From assembly GCF_902167145.1 (NCBI RefSeq), contig NC_050101.1:113241789-113305788 (forward strand): 64,000 bases of DNA, in the 5' to 3' direction. The position numbers and the translations under genes are program-made. Under the pieces are notes generated by a model, which did no database searches, was not told the origin of the DNA, and saw only the letters and a program-made list of their open reading frames with translations. Position 1 is the first letter of the stretch; every line of letters begins with the position of its first letter. The DNA comes from Zea mays (Eukaryota > Streptophyta > Magnoliopsida > Poales > Poaceae). Shown here piece by piece: positions 34,401 to 47,023 of the stretch.

Positions 34401-35426
34401 TTACCCCGCGAAGTTATCCACATCCCCGAGCACGAATCGTGACGCCGGCGACGTGAATCACGGCGGAAAGCCACCGGCGGTGAAGACAGCCGTGCTGGCG
34501 ACCTTATCTGATTCAGTTACTGTACCATGGGAACCACTGATTCAGAGCGACTGACAGAGCACTTTGGAGCTCCAATTTCTCTCAATTCCATGTGGCAACA
34601 GGTCCAAGTTTCTGCATCAAAGTTGTAGTGCTACATACCAGCTACAACTCGACTATAAGGTTTAAACTTATTTGAGCACTGGATCTTAGTCTAGATGTCC
34701 CTTAATGTTGGATCAAGGTCACTGTCCAACTGAAGTTCAGTCTCTACCAGTCTGACAGTCCAACTTCAGGAGTGATTATCTTCAGTTTTTTCTTAACAAC
34801 AATGCTCACACCTTTAAGCAAAGTTGTTCTCCTATAGTTGAGCTTCAATTTTGATGTGGTGACCTAGGGCAAAAACCCTATGCTTTGCAAGTTACAAAGC
34901 CCTAAAGTGGAGCCTTTAACACTGAATTTCAGACTTAGTGTAGAACTCAAATGAGGTCCATTTTGCACTTAAGTCCAAATCTCAGGGTTTTGCTTGTAAA
35001 TTCACATATTTGTGAACCAATTGGCTTTAGATGCATAAACATAGTAGTTTTTACATTTTAGTCCAAAGGTTCATCACTTTTGCACATAAGCCCCTAGGGT
35101 TTGGACTTAGAGTTTTCAAGGGTTCCAATTAGGGTTTTTGGTATTCCAGGGGTATAAGTATAATTCAACTTTATTCTTAGGGTCATTTTATGACTGTTAC
35201 CCTAAAGTCTTTTGGTTTTCTTAACTTGGGTAAAGTTTTACCCCTATAATCCCTATTTAGGGTTAAGTTCCTTAACCAGGGTCCTATTTGTTAAACATTT
35301 AAAACAATACAACTTGTTTGAAATTTTTGCCTAGTGAATGCACTCTAGGTGTGTCAAACATATGCAATGCCAATGCTCATGATGCCATGCTCAAGTTTTA
35401 GTTATAGTAACACCAGGGGTGTTACA
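31405..35426 (-). repeat. Element Y 3' LTR (4,022 bp)
   Basis: Almost identical to 41065-45087. It contains only small chance ORFs. The U3 TATA box complement (ATTTATAGG) is near 34111-34119. Confidence 0.95.
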
Positions 35427-35440
35427 TCCTTCCCCCCATA
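35427..35440 (-). other. Element Y polypurine tract
   Basis: The minus strand reads TATGGGGGGAAGGA directly before the 3' LTR start TGTAAC. Confidence 0.75.
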
Positions 35441-35577
35441 AAAGAATCTCGTCCCGAGATTAAAAATCCTAAGGTAGGTAACGGTAAGGGAAACACATCA
35501 CATTTTTATTTCCTTAATTTTGGTACAAGGCAGGGGTAATGTGGGGGTTACTTCTTTATTACACAGCTATACAGACT

Positions 35578-38500
35578 TTACAATTTACATGAGGCTAAAA
35601 AGCCTGGGAAATTCTTATCTAAAAAGTCTTGGGTTTCCCATGTAGCCTCATCTTCAGAATGCTGGTTCCACTGTATTTTATAGAATTTGAGAGTCTTTCT
35701 TCGGGTGACCCTGTCCTTTTGATCCAGAACTCGAATAGGATGTTCCGAGTATGTTAAATCTGGTTCCAGGACAACATCAGTCACATCAACGGTTCGATCA
35801 GGAACCCGAAGACACTTCTTCAGTTGTGACACGTGGAATACATTATGCACAGCATACAATGTTTCGGGGAGCTGAAGTCGGTATGCCACTGGTCCACATT
35901 GCTCAAGCACCAAAAATGGACCAATGTACCTAGGTGCAAGTTTTCCTTTAACCCCAAAACGCGATATACCCTTCATTGGTGAAACCTTTAAGTAGACATA
36001 ATCGTCTACCAGAAAGCATAAGGGTTGTCGTCGTCGGTCTGCATGACTCTTTTGTCGAGCCTGAGCTTTCTTCATATTATGAACAATTTTCTGAACCTTT
36101 TCTTCGACCTCTTTCACCATATCAGGCCTAAAGAAATATCTTTCTCCAGGTTCAGACCAATTTAGCGGAGTTCGACACCGTCGTCCATATAAAGCTTCAA
36201 AAGGTGCCATCTTGATACTTTCTTGATAACTGTTATTGTATGAAAACTCCGCTAGGGGCAAACATTCATCCCATTTTGGTGAGAAGTCCAGGACACATGC
36301 CCGCAGCATATCTTCAAGTATTTGGTTCACCCTCTCAGTCTGCCCACTGGTTTGAGGATGATAAGCCGAACTGTGGAGTAATTTAGTACCCAAGGAGTTG
36401 TGAAGTGCTTCCCAGAACTTGGCTATAAATTGAGGTCCACGATCCGACACAATGGTTTTCGGAACACCATGCAGACTGAGAATACGGGCAATGTATAATG
36501 CTGCATAAGTGGCTATTGTATATGTGACTTTAACCGGTAAGAAGTGGGCAATCTTCGTGAGTCGATCAACTATAACCCAAATAGAATCATACCCTTTGGC
36601 CGTCCTGGGTAATCCCACAATAAAGTCCATACTGATGTCTTCCCATTTCCATGTTGGGATTGGCAAAGATTGTAATGGACCAGCAGTTTTCATGTGTATG
36701 GCCTTGACACGTCTGCAAGTGTCACATTTCGCCACATAGCGTGCAATTTCGATTTTCATCTTTGTCCACCAATAATGTTGCTTTAAGTCTTGATACATCT
36801 TAGTGCTTCCGGGATGAATAGAATAGCGACTAAGATGTGCTTCATCCAGAATTTGCTCGCGGAGCTCTTCGTTCTTTGGCACTACTATGCGGTTTTTAAA
36901 CCATATCACACTTTGATCGTCTTCCTTGAAACACTTGGCTACTCCAGCCTTTATCTTCTCTCGAATGTGCTTCATACCCAGATTATCCTTTTGAGCATCA
37001 ATTATTCTTTGCAAAATGATTGACTCAAGCTTTAGTTGATTTAGAGTCCCTTGTTGAATGATCCCCAGGTTTAGCTTTTTCATTTCTTGACACAAAGTGT
37101 TCTCGGAGGTCTTTGCCATAAGACAGTGGCAGGAAGTCTTACGACTCAATGCATCTGCCACCACATTGGCCTTGCCTGGGTGATAATGGATCTCCAGTTC
37201 ATAATCTTTAATGAGCTCAAGCCATCGTCTTTGCCTCATATTTAACTCTGACTGGGTGAAAATGTACTTCAAACTTTTATGATCTGTATATATGTGACAG
37301 ATATTACCTAGCAGATAGTGACGCCAAATCTTTAGGGCATGAACCACAACAGCTAGCTCCAGATCATGAGTTGGATAGTGCTCCTCATGTCGGCGCAACT
37401 GCCTTGAAGCATACGCGATCACTCAGCCCTCTTGCATCAGTACACAGCCGAGCCCACTGCCAGATGCATCACAATATACATCAAAAGGTTTAGTGATGTC
37501 CGGTTGAGCTAATACCGGAGCAGTGGTCAATAGTGTCTTCAGTTGCTCGAAGGCTTCATTGCACTTAGAAGACCAATTGAACTTAATGTCATTCTTCAAC
37601 AAACTTGTGATTGGCTTCACAAGCTTAGAAAAATCTGGTATGAATCTGCGATAATACCCAGCTAGTCCAAGAAAACTCCGGACTTGGTGAACAGTGGTTG
37701 GAGGTTTCCATTCCAGAATATCTTTGACCTTGCTAGGATCTACCGCAATTCCTTTAGCTGATAATACGTGCCCCAAAAATTGAATTTCTTCCAGCCAAAA
37801 TGCGCACTTACTGAATTTGGCATATAGCTGATGTTCCCTTAGGCGCGTCAATACAATCCGTAAATGCTGAGCATGGTCCTCTTCATTCTTGGAATATATC
37901 AAGATATCGTCGATGAAGACTACCACGAACTTGTCCAATTCAGGCATGAACACCGAGTTCATTAAATAAGTGAAATGGGCAGGAGCATTTGTGAGCCCGA
38001 AAGACATTACCAAGTATTCAAACAATCCATATCGCGTAGTAAACACGGTCTTCGGTATATCCTCGGGCCGAATACGGATTTGATGATAGCCCGACCTGAG
38101 ATCAATTTTGGAAAATACCCTTGCCCCAGTCAGCTGATCAAATAAGATGTCGATCCTTGGAAGAGGGTACTTATTCTTAATAGTGACCTCATTTAGGGGT
38201 CGATAATCCACGCACATTCTCAAGGTTTGATCCTTCTTCTTAACAAAAATGGCGGGACAACCCCAAGGGGACGAGCTTGGCTGGATAAATCCCTTATTTA
38301 GTAGATCTTGTAATTGAATCTTCAGTTCCGCCAACTCATTAGGGGGCATGCGGTACGATCTTCGGGAGATGGGAGCCGTACCGGGCTTTAGCTCAATTAC
38401 AAATTCTACATCTCTTTCAGGGGGCAGTCCAGGCAAATCTTCCGGAAATACATCTGGAAACTCACATACTACCGGAATGTTCTTGATCTCCGGTACAATG

Positions 38501-40047
38501 GCTTCAAATATTCTACCAGAAGCTTTGGCTGGATTGGTTGCGGGGAGAGTCAAAAGAATCTCTTCTTGGTTATAGCTCAACCTGACGGTTCTGAGTTCAG
38601 TGTTGAGGATTGCCTTGTGTTGGGTTAACCAGTTCATACCCAAGATTACATCTATATCCTGGCCTTTCAGAACGATCATATTAGCAGGAAAGTTCCGTCC
38701 GGCCATTGTTATTGGCACTGCATAGGCCACTTCTTTAGTATAAATGTGTCCCCCAGGTGAATGAATTTTAAATCCCTTCTTTGATTCATGGTATGCAATA
38801 TGATATTGTTCAACAAACTTCTTGCTAATAAATGTATGTGAAGCACCAGAATCAAAAAGAATAATTGCTGGGTGACTGGCTACGGGAAACGTACCCATCA
38901 TCACCGGTTCTCCTTCCGGTGTGGTAGCCACTTGAGTGTAATATATACGCCCTGTCTTCTTTGTATTCTTCCCCACAACATTTCCTTTGGGCTGAATTGA
39001 TTTCCCAGATCCTTGCGAAGCATTAGATTGATTTTGCCTAGGATATGGGCAGTCTTTGATAAAGTGTCCCGACTTGCCGCAATTAAAGCACCCAGTTGAA
39101 GAACTAGGCAAGGCAGGAAATCGAGTGCCTAGGGCACCCGGCTGTTTTGGGGTAGTGGGGGTATTATTGGGGCGGATAATGATAGGCTGTTTGAAGGGAA
39201 ATGAAGGTGGACGAGAAAAAGGGCGATTTTGGCTTGAAGGTCGAATCACAAACCGTGGTTTCTTCGCCTGGCCCTGATTAGGCCTCTCACCACCAAATCC
39301 CTTATTCTTCCCAGAATTTGTGTATTTGGCTTCAACAGATAAGGCTGTGCTGACAGCCTTTCCATAAGTGAGGTCTATGCATGTGGCCATTTTCCTTTGT
39401 AGCCGATCATTCAGTCCCCGCATAAAACAGTTCTTCTTCTTCAAATCTGTATTCACCTGATCGATAGCATACTGCGACAGGTGATTGAATTTGTTGAGAT
39501 ATTGAGTAATGGTATATCCGCCTTGTTGTAACTTCATAAACTCCTCTTGTTTCATATGTAGCACTCCTTCGGGGATGTAGTGTTCACGGAAGGCTGCTTT
39601 AAACTCATCCCAGGTGACTTGATGGTTGACTGGTTGGATAGCCACAAAATTTCCCCACCAGGTACTGGCAGGACCACGGAGTTGTTGTGCGGCGAACAAC
39701 GGCTTTTGTGTCTCTGAACATCGAAGAAGACCAAATTTTTGCTCGATAACCCGAATCCACTCGTCAGCTTCTAAGGGATCTTCTGCCTTGACGAATAGAG
39801 GTGGACGAGTTTCCGAGAAATCCAGATAAGTGGTCTCACGGGGACCCTGCGGATAACCTCTTCCCGCCTGTTGCTGGAATTGTTGCTGACCCGCCATTTC
39901 CCTAAGGAAGCGGGTATTATCGGCGGTGGCATTCACCAAGGCGGCGATCGCCTCGGCTAACGTGGGAGGAACTGGAGGTGGGTTTGGGGTAACATCCCGT
40001 CCCCCAGAAGTTCCTGCTGCATCCTGTCCTCGAGTCCTGGTCGGCAT
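35578..40047 (-). pseudogene. Element Y gag-pol polyprotein with chromodomain, one stop codon
   Basis: One frame from [13 protein letters not shown] (ATG at 40047; an upstream non-ATG extension is unlikely to be used) to 35578, broken once by TGA at 37423-37425 inside RNase H. Order: capsid ([10 protein letters not shown]), CCHC knuckle [14 protein letters not shown] (about 39070), protease FDSGASHTF (about 38850), RT with FIDD at 37906-37917, RNase H (DHKSLKYIF), integrase with zinc finger and DDE residues (MDFIVGL, SDRGPQF, GQTERVN), and a chromodomain near the C-terminus (about 35600-35740; FYKIQWN, EATWE). Chromodomains direct insertion to marked chromatin. Gag and pol are fused in frame, as usual for this clade. 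The TGA is a single-base lesion in an otherwise complete gene of about 1,489 codons. Confidence 0.94.
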
Positions 40048-40241
40048 CTGTGGCAGAAACATTTGAAGTAAACATAATGTGCCAGAGAAAACCTTCCATT
40101 TTACATTACTATAAAAAGTAATGATACAGACTCGATATTTCATAACAGGATACAATACCCATTATACAAAGGTTCAACCTATTATACAACAGTACACCCT
40201 ACAATACCCTACAATACACTACTTTTACTTCTATTACACCC

Positions 40242-40826
40242 TTATTCCTGCTTGCCATCAGTCTTGGCGGCCTCATCGTCAGGTGTGGGAGTCCAGACAT
40301 CAACCAACCTCAAAGAAGGAGGGGGCTCAAAAAGGTCTAACTCCCCACCCAGCGCACGTCCCGCAACGTGAGATGGTCCAGCTTCCGCCTCAGCAGGTTG
40401 TGCAGGCTCACTTGGGTGTAGTTGTGAGTATAATATATGGACTTCCTCGTGCAACGTGTTGCAGTAAACCTGCAGGTTATCAACAGTCGAGCTAAGTTCT
40501 TTAACTCGGGCCTGAGCCCTTGCTTCCTTAGCACACATTAGCAAACGAGACTGTACGGCCCAGTCAAGTGCTAAGTCTCGATCAGCGAGTTGATCCTGCA
40601 GATGTCGGATGTCCCTTCTCAGTTCGTTGATTCTATCACCGTCAGCGACCCAAGCATCAGTCCTATGTTGAAGCGCTGCTTGAAGTCGACTCACACGAGC
40701 TTCATGGTCTCCGATGGGGTCGTTGCTTCCACTGCTGCTACTTTCATGTCGGGGAGCCAATTGATGCCGAGGCACCCCAATTGGTCCCGTAGACTTGCGT
40801 GCCGTTAGCCTGGTACGTGGCGGCAT
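40242..40826 (-). CDS. Extra coiled-coil ORF between primer site and gag of element Y (194 aa)
   Basis: Sense to the element, starting MPPRTRLTARKSTG at 40826, 238 nt inside the 5' LTR, and ending 194 nt before gag in a different frame. A basic N-terminus (about residues 1-40) is followed by a heptad-like, Arg/Leu/Glu-rich coiled coil (about 55-150: RVSRLQAAL, INELRRDIRHLQDQL, ARVKELSSTVDNLQ) and an acidic Pro-rich tail. I do not recognise the protein. Extra ORFs are known in some plant gypsy elements. As the first ORF on the genomic RNA it would be translated before gag. It could be a small RNA- or Gag-binding protein, but that is inference. Confidence 0.65.
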   Translation of the reverse strand: MPPRTRLTARKSTGPIGVPRHQLAPRHESSSSGSNDPIGDHEARVSRLQAALQHRTDAWVADGDRINELRRDIRHLQDQLADRDLALDWAVQSRLLMCAKEARAQARVKELSSTVDNLQVYCNTLHEEVHILYSQLHPSEPAQPAEAEAGPSHVAGRALGGELDLFEPPPSLRLVDVWTPTPDDEAAKTDGKQE

Positions 40827-41050
40827 CTTTTCTAAGGGGGAAAATGTTATTAGAATAGTGCTTAGCATGATGCATGTATAATTACAGAATCAACCTTAGT
40901 CGATTCAACCTTCTATATGTTGCACTCTTCCTATCTGGTCTTTAAGATAGACTTCTTCAGAATACTTAGGTAAGAAGAGAAAAGAATTTTAGGTAAGACT
41001 TTCGAAAATTCTTTTGAAGATGCCTCATAATATCTGCCAAGAAGGGCTAC

Positions 41051-41062
41051 GCTCCGATATCA
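41051..41062 (-). other. Element Y primer-binding site, degenerate Met type
   Basis: The minus strand reads TGATATCGGAGC two bases after the 5' LTR end; 10 of 12 bases match the initiator-Met site seen in elements 1 and 3. Confidence 0.5.
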
Positions 41063-41064
41063 GC

Positions 41065-44000
41065 TGTGACAGAACCTCCCAAGTAATTAGGCCCACCTAC
41101 AGTTGTCCTTGTCTCACAGACATCAGACAACCCTGTAGGTGCCCCTGAACTACTTGACAAGCTCGGTATCTTTCCTTACCTTACCAGGAACGTCTCACCC
41201 ATCTTGTAGACATTACAGAACATCGGAGATGAAGAAATGCGGAAGCGAATTACATAATCTTACATTTATTTCGAAAGCAAGCTTTAGGTTATTACAGACC
41301 AGACTATAAGTGAGTGCAGAGTAGTAATATTATACAAGCCAGGGGAGGCACAAACTCCTCCCGATAAGTTTAATAAACAAAAGATCCTAAGTGGAGGACC
41401 GAGTCCTCCCGCACTTCAGTCTTCTTTTTCCTCATTTGGTACCACCTTGGAGCAGAAGCAACAAAAGTTTGTCGCTTCCTCACCTAAAAACAACAAAGGG
41501 ATAAACCCTGAGTATGGAATACTCAGCAAGTCTTACCCGACTAAGGAAAAGACTCTCAAGGGGATGCTGGATAAATAGGAGTCAAGGAGAGGCTTTAGCA
41601 AAAATCAACTTATACTTTTGCAGAAGTAGCTTACTAAAGTGAGTCCTTACTTTCAATCTTTTAACGCCATGTTAAGTATTAATAGACTCCATTTGCATCT
41701 AGTCTAGTTTCACATCACATCAAGACAACATCATTTTTATCCATCGTGTTCGCCTCTTGACTCTAGGTTGTAGAAAAGTGACCAAGTCTTCATAACCGCG
41801 AAGGTACGGCGATCCGAATCGATTATACTCAGCTGAGGATCTCCAATCACACGACATATGTAGCACTTAACCCTTGCATATGTCAACCCGCCACCGGGGT
41901 TCTTAAGACCGGATCAGGTTCACGCAAACCGAGAGCACAGCTACACCACCGTCCAGCCTCTTGCCACGGAGGGTACACGCTACTCTCGCCACCGCTCCAC
42001 GCCCATTTCGTGTTATCTTATTCCGGCCTTAGTCTGCCCGAGGCAAGGCTTACCCATGACGAGGCATGTGACCAGTTAAAGGGTCCTCGGTCAGCACGCC
42101 TACATACGCGTTAATCCTTAACCAACCTGGGTAGAACATCACCTGTTCCTACCCCAAGTTTCCATTTAAGTATTTCCACCCTTAGGAATGTGTCTGTTCC
42201 TTAGGATGAAAGAGCATCACGGGGAACTTTGCAGTAAGATCCCACTATTGCTCCAAATGAAAATATTCTTGCAGGTAGAAGCCATCCTCTCCATGGTTAA
42301 ATTGAGGACAACTTCTATCCACAAGATCTAAGCAAGTCTAAGCATTTTTGTAAATCATATTTTGATACTTCACCGAAGTATCTATAAAGGTATGGATATC
42401 AAGGAAAAGCAATGCATCAAAGGGTTTCAAGTAACTCCTATGAACCTAATGCACATTTCACTAGACTTAAGTGTGCAAAAAGTATTTAAAAACACAAGGA
42501 AAGGGGTTGCATGCACCGGGGCTTGCCTTCGTTCACTGGTGAATCAGGCTCAGATCCACAGATGTCAAAGTAGAAATGATTCCCGGCCTGAGACTCCGAA
42601 GGTGGTGGTGTCTCCTCTTCAGTTACTTCCACCTCTTCTTCTCGTTCTAATCATAACCATACATATGTATAAGAATGGATGCCATGGGATGCTCATGAGG
42701 ATGCAAAGACAACATAAACTTATTATTTATGTCTTGAATACAACTTGCCTTCACGGAGTTCCAGGAACTTAGGGTTTCCGGAGTCGGTAAAGGAGTTCAT
42801 GGAGCAGGGGGGTGGTTTTGGGTTCTAGTTATCAAACAATGTTCAAATCAAACCAAACTCTACCCATGGCTTCTAAATAATGTGAAAAGCTCTCATAAAA
42901 AGTTTGGGAAATTTTGGACTTATTATTTATTTTCTAAAAATCCAGAATCAATGGTTTAGGCTATTTTAAATACCCTAAAATTCCCTGTTTGATCTAAAAA
43001 TCATGAATTTATTTTTATTAAATACTAGGGAAAATAAGGAACCTAGGAAAATTGGTTTCACAATTTTATCATTTTTCTATAATTTTCTACAGATTTCTAA
43101 AGTTCCACTGAAAAAGAAAAGGAAAAACTCTAAACAGTACTGGGCCAATTCAAGTCCAGGCGGCCCAAGCCCGAGTGGATTCGTGCGCGCGCCCGCGCCC
43201 GCGAGGGAGATTTTGCACAGAGGCCCTCGGTGTTTTGACTAAACCAGAACAGGGTCATTCACTATTGCGCAGAGTCACTTACACCTACAAAAAGGCCCCT
43301 GTGCTTCTATCAATTTGCAACCGGAAGTCCCCGACGGCGCTCGCGCACCGCCGCGCTCCGGCGAGCATCTACACCGGCTGATTGGGGCTATGGCTGGGTT
43401 CTCCGAGCGGCGGACATGAAATTGGGACTAGCCTAACCATTTCCCCTAACTTAATTGCACAAATAACCAACCCCCGAGCTCTGGCCACGGTGACCGAGAG
43501 CAGAGCGGCAAGATCGCCGTGTTCCCGGCGACCAGAGAGCTCGTAGTTCAATTCAATGGCTCAGCAAGCATCCAAGGCACGTGAGAAAGCTTAAACGAGG
43601 AAGCAGGGGACGGGAGCTGACCGGAGTTGGGCTGGCGACGGTGAGCTCGGTTTCACGGTGGCGAAAGCTTGAATTGGGGGAAACTCCAAATTCGAGCAGA
43701 TGAGTGGACGATTGTGGCCGATTAGCGGTGGCTAGCTAGCAGACTACCCCACGGAGCTGGACACGGGCTCAATTTATAGGAAGGATGGGCGGTGGTCGCG
43801 AATTTGGTCGAGACACGCGGCGGTCGGAGGTGGAGAAGAAGCACTGGCCGCGCGATTTCGTGGCTAACGGCGTGGCAGTAACTCCGGTGAGCCACGGAGA
43901 CTTCAGAGAAGGTCACGGCGACACGGTAAAAGAGTTGAGCCACGCGGCGCACGGCCGGGAGGCGGCGGTCACCGGCGAGGTAATCCACTCGGCCGCAAAG

Positions 44001-45087
44001 AGGGAGAGAGAGCCACGGAGGTCACCGGAGTGATCGCCAGCGCACGGGCGGTGAAGATCTTTTACCCCGCGAAGTTATCCACATCCCCGAGCACGAATCG
44101 TGACGCCGGCGACGTGAATCACGGCGGAAAGCCACCGGCGGTGAAGACAGCCGTGCTGGCGACCTTATCTGATTCAGTTACTGTACCATGGGAACCACTG
44201 ATTCAGAGCGACTGACAGAGCACTTTGGAGCTCCAATTTCTCTCAATTCCATGTGGCAACAGGTCCAAGTTTCTGCATCAAAGTTGTAGTGCTACATACC
44301 AGCTACAACTCGACTATAAGGTTTAAACTTATTTGAGCACTGGATCTTAGTCTAGATGTCCCTTAATGTTGGATCAAGGTCACTGTCCAACTGAAGTTCA
44401 GTCTCTACCAGTCTGACAGTCCAACTTCAGGAGTGATTATCTTCAGTTTTTTCTTAACAACAATGCTCACACCTTTAAGCAAAGTTGTTCTCCTATAGTT
44501 GAGCTTCAATTTTGATGTGGTGACCTAGGGCAAAAACCCTATGCTTTGCAAGTTACAAAGCCCTAAAGTGGAGCCTTTAACACTGAATTTCAGACTTAGT
44601 GTAGAACTCAAATGAGGTCCATTTTGCACTTAAGTCCAAATCTCAGGGTTTGGCTTGTAAATTCACATATTTGTGAACCAATTGGCTTTAGATGCATAAA
44701 CATAGTAGTTTTTACATTTTAGTCCAAAGGTTCATCACTTTTGCACATAAGCCCCTAGGGTTTGGACTTAGAGTTTTCAAGGGTTCCAATTAGGGTTTTT
44801 GGTATTCCAGGGGTATAAGTATAATTCAACTTTATTCTTAGGGTCATTTTATGACTGTTACCCTAAAGTCTTTTGGTTTTCTTAACTTGGGTAAAGTTTT
44901 ACCCCTATAATCCCTATTTAGGGTTAAGTTCCTTAACCAGGGTCCTATTTGTAAAACATTTAAAACAATACAACTTGTTTGAAATTTTTGCCTAGTGAAT
45001 GCACTCTAGGTGTGTCAAACATATGCAATGCCAATGCTCATGATGCCATGCTCAAGTTTTAGTTATAGTAACACCAGGGGTGTTACA
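41065..45087 (-). repeat. Element Y 5' LTR (4,023 bp)
   Basis: Drives the genomic RNA leftward. TATA box CCTATAAATT on the minus strand (complement 43771-43780). The GC-rich segment 43150-44200 and the AT-rich remainder contain no recognisable gene. Confidence 0.95.
43771..43780 (-). promoter_or_regulatory. TATA box of element Y 5' LTR
   Basis: The minus strand reads CCTATAAATTGAGCCCG. It is the only strong TATA motif I saw in the GC-rich part of the LTR, and it is repeated in the 3' LTR. Confidence 0.65.
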
Positions 45088-45092
45088 GCTGG

Positions 45093-46963
45093 CGGCAACT
45101 TCGGAGATCCCACGAGTTCCCAGGGCACACATACGTACCTTGGAAATTCCCAGCGAAGGTCTTGACTAGGTCGTCCCAGTCGAAGATCTGCGTAGGAGGC
45201 AGATGCTCCAGCCAGGCCCGGACAACGTCGGAGAGGAAAAGGGGGAGGTTGCGGATGATGAGGTTGTCGTCGTCCGTCCCTCCCAACTGGCACGCCAGCC
45301 GGTAATCCGCGAGCCACAACTCCGGCCTCGTCTCCCTTGAGTACTTGGTAATGGTAGTCGGGGCCCGGAACCGGGCCGGTAACGGCGCCCGTCGTATGGC
45401 CCGACTGAATACCTGCGGACCTAGTGGTTCGGGTGAGGGGCTTCGATCCTCCTCACTGTCGTAGCGTCACTCGCGCCTGGGGTGGTAGCCTCGGCGCACC
45501 TTCTCCTCGAGGTGGGCTCGACGGTCGCGGCGGTGTTGCTCGTCGCCGAGGCGATCCCGGGCGACAGGTGTCCTGTCTCATGTGTGCTCGGTGTGGACCG
45601 AGGCCTCGCACATGCGTCGGGAGGACGCTGCGTGATGCTCCGAGGGGCCTCCCCGCCTTCGGGAGGCAGAGCTCTCGCCTCGTCGGACCGCGGCATTTTC
45701 TAGGAGGTCCTTGAGTTTGCCCTGGATACGTCGCCCCTCGGTGGTGGATGGCTCCGGCATTGTTCGAAGTAACATCGCCGCTGCAGCTAGGTTCTGGCCG
45801 GCCCCGCTGAAGGCCGGGGGCAGCCCTGCCCTGGCATCGTCAATGATACGGCGCTGGACGTCCCGGGCCCGATGACGCGCTCCTCTGACGAGTGCTCGGC
45901 CTGCCCACTCCTGCTCGATGTTTTGTCAGAGCTGCACAAGTCACCCCATTTCTTCGTCGAGCTTGGCCTGCATCTCGCGGAATAGCTCGAGCTGTGTGCC
46001 CTGACCCCCCGCAGGGACTCGGACCATAGCTAGCTCCCGTGGGATCTCAACGCGAGATGCAGGCACAGGGGCGTCGTCATTTCTTGGCATGCCGAGGTGG
46101 TTGTCTTCGTCGTGATCCCCCTGATCGATGTGGAAACACTCGCGACTCGGGTCGTAACCCTCGTCGTCAAGGCCGTGGCCATCGTCAGAGTAGCCGGAGA
46201 GGCAGTGGTCACATGCGGACATGAAGTCTCGCATGGCACTGGGATCACGGAGTCCGGAGAAATCCCAACTGAAGTCGGGGTCGTCCTCTTCCTCGGAACC
46301 CACGGGTCCAGAGGTTGAGACGGTCATCAACAGGTCCCAAGTTGACCACATATGGTACCCCGGAAGATCAGGATATGCCCTTGCGAAAGCGCTGACCGAA
46401 GTGGGGTCGCTTGGTGGATCAAAGCTGAATCTAAAAGGAACAGGATGGGAAACGGATGGTACCTCCTGGTTGATGGACGGTGGTGAAGTCGCATCGAGGA
46501 TGGAATGCGCTGTTATCTCAGGTGCGAGACTAACGCCCAACAAGTCCCTCGCAAGGGTGCTGGCGTCATTAGTCCGCCTGGGGTTGGCACGTTGCTAGGA
46601 AGCGACACCCGTCGTTGTCCCAGGTGCGAGGATAACACTCAACATGTCTCCCGCAGGGGTGCCGGCGTCGTCGACTCACTCTGGTCCGACAGTTGACGAT
46701 GTGCCGCCTCTTGCCTGGCCATGGTTGCTCCGTCTCCTCCTCCTCCAGCAAAGAGGGTGGTAGGGCAAACCCGGGTGTTCCTCTTCCGCCACGGGGATAT
46801 GTCGTCGTCGAGTTCGCCTCCACCGGGCGAGCCAACGACCATCGTTGTTGTCATGCTGCGGGGGGAGGAGTACCATGTCGTAGCTGCCGTCGGGGGACAT
46901 GAACTCGAGACTCCCAAAGCGGAGTATCGTCCCGGGCCGAAGAGGTTGCTGAAGATTATCCAT
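45093..46963 (-). pseudogene. gag: Element X gag, 5' part, cut by element Y
   Basis: Starts MDNLQQPLRPGTILRFGS at 46963, matching the Huck-like gag start. The N-terminal region is scattered over several frames: 46676-46963; 45941-46543 with FSWDFSGLRDPSAMRDFM; 45578-45775 with MPEPSTTEGRRIQG. The capsid block MWLADYRLACQLGGTDDDNL (45083-45319) runs straight into the Y insertion at 45093 and resumes at 31399. The disruption was inside an already coherent capsid frame, so Y entered after X was established. Confidence 0.82.
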
Positions 46964-47003
46964 CTAGAACTCAACGGGAAGGTATTGCCAACACACAGTC
47001 GGG

Positions 47004-47021
47004 CCCCTACCTGGCGCGCCA
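47004..47021 (-). other. Element X primer-binding site
   Basis: The minus strand reads TGGCGCGCCAGGTAGGGG two bases after the LTR end, identical to the Huck-like site. Confidence 0.7.
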
Positions 47022-47023
47022 AT

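Larger units (their letters stand above)
31405..45087 (-). mobile_element. Element Y: chromodomain gypsy element (Tekay/Del-type) with 4-kb LTRs
   Basis: A 13,683-bp complete element on the minus strand with TGTGACAG...TGTTACA termini and a perfect target duplication GCTGG (31400-31404 and 45088-45092), inserted in the gag of X. LTRs 31405-35426 and 41065-45087 differ by about twenty positions by eye (about 0.5%), so it is recent. Internal order from the right: degenerate Met-type primer site, an extra coiled-coil ORF, gag-pol with a C-terminal chromodomain, a purine tract. Only one stop codon breaks the polyprotein. The family could be Tekay/prem1- or gyma-like; I cannot decide from sequence alone. 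Confidence 0.95.

Noticed and set aside
35578..37422. A separate 614-codon gene
   Set aside because: It is the second half of the element Y polyprotein, same frame, separated only by the TGA at 37423.
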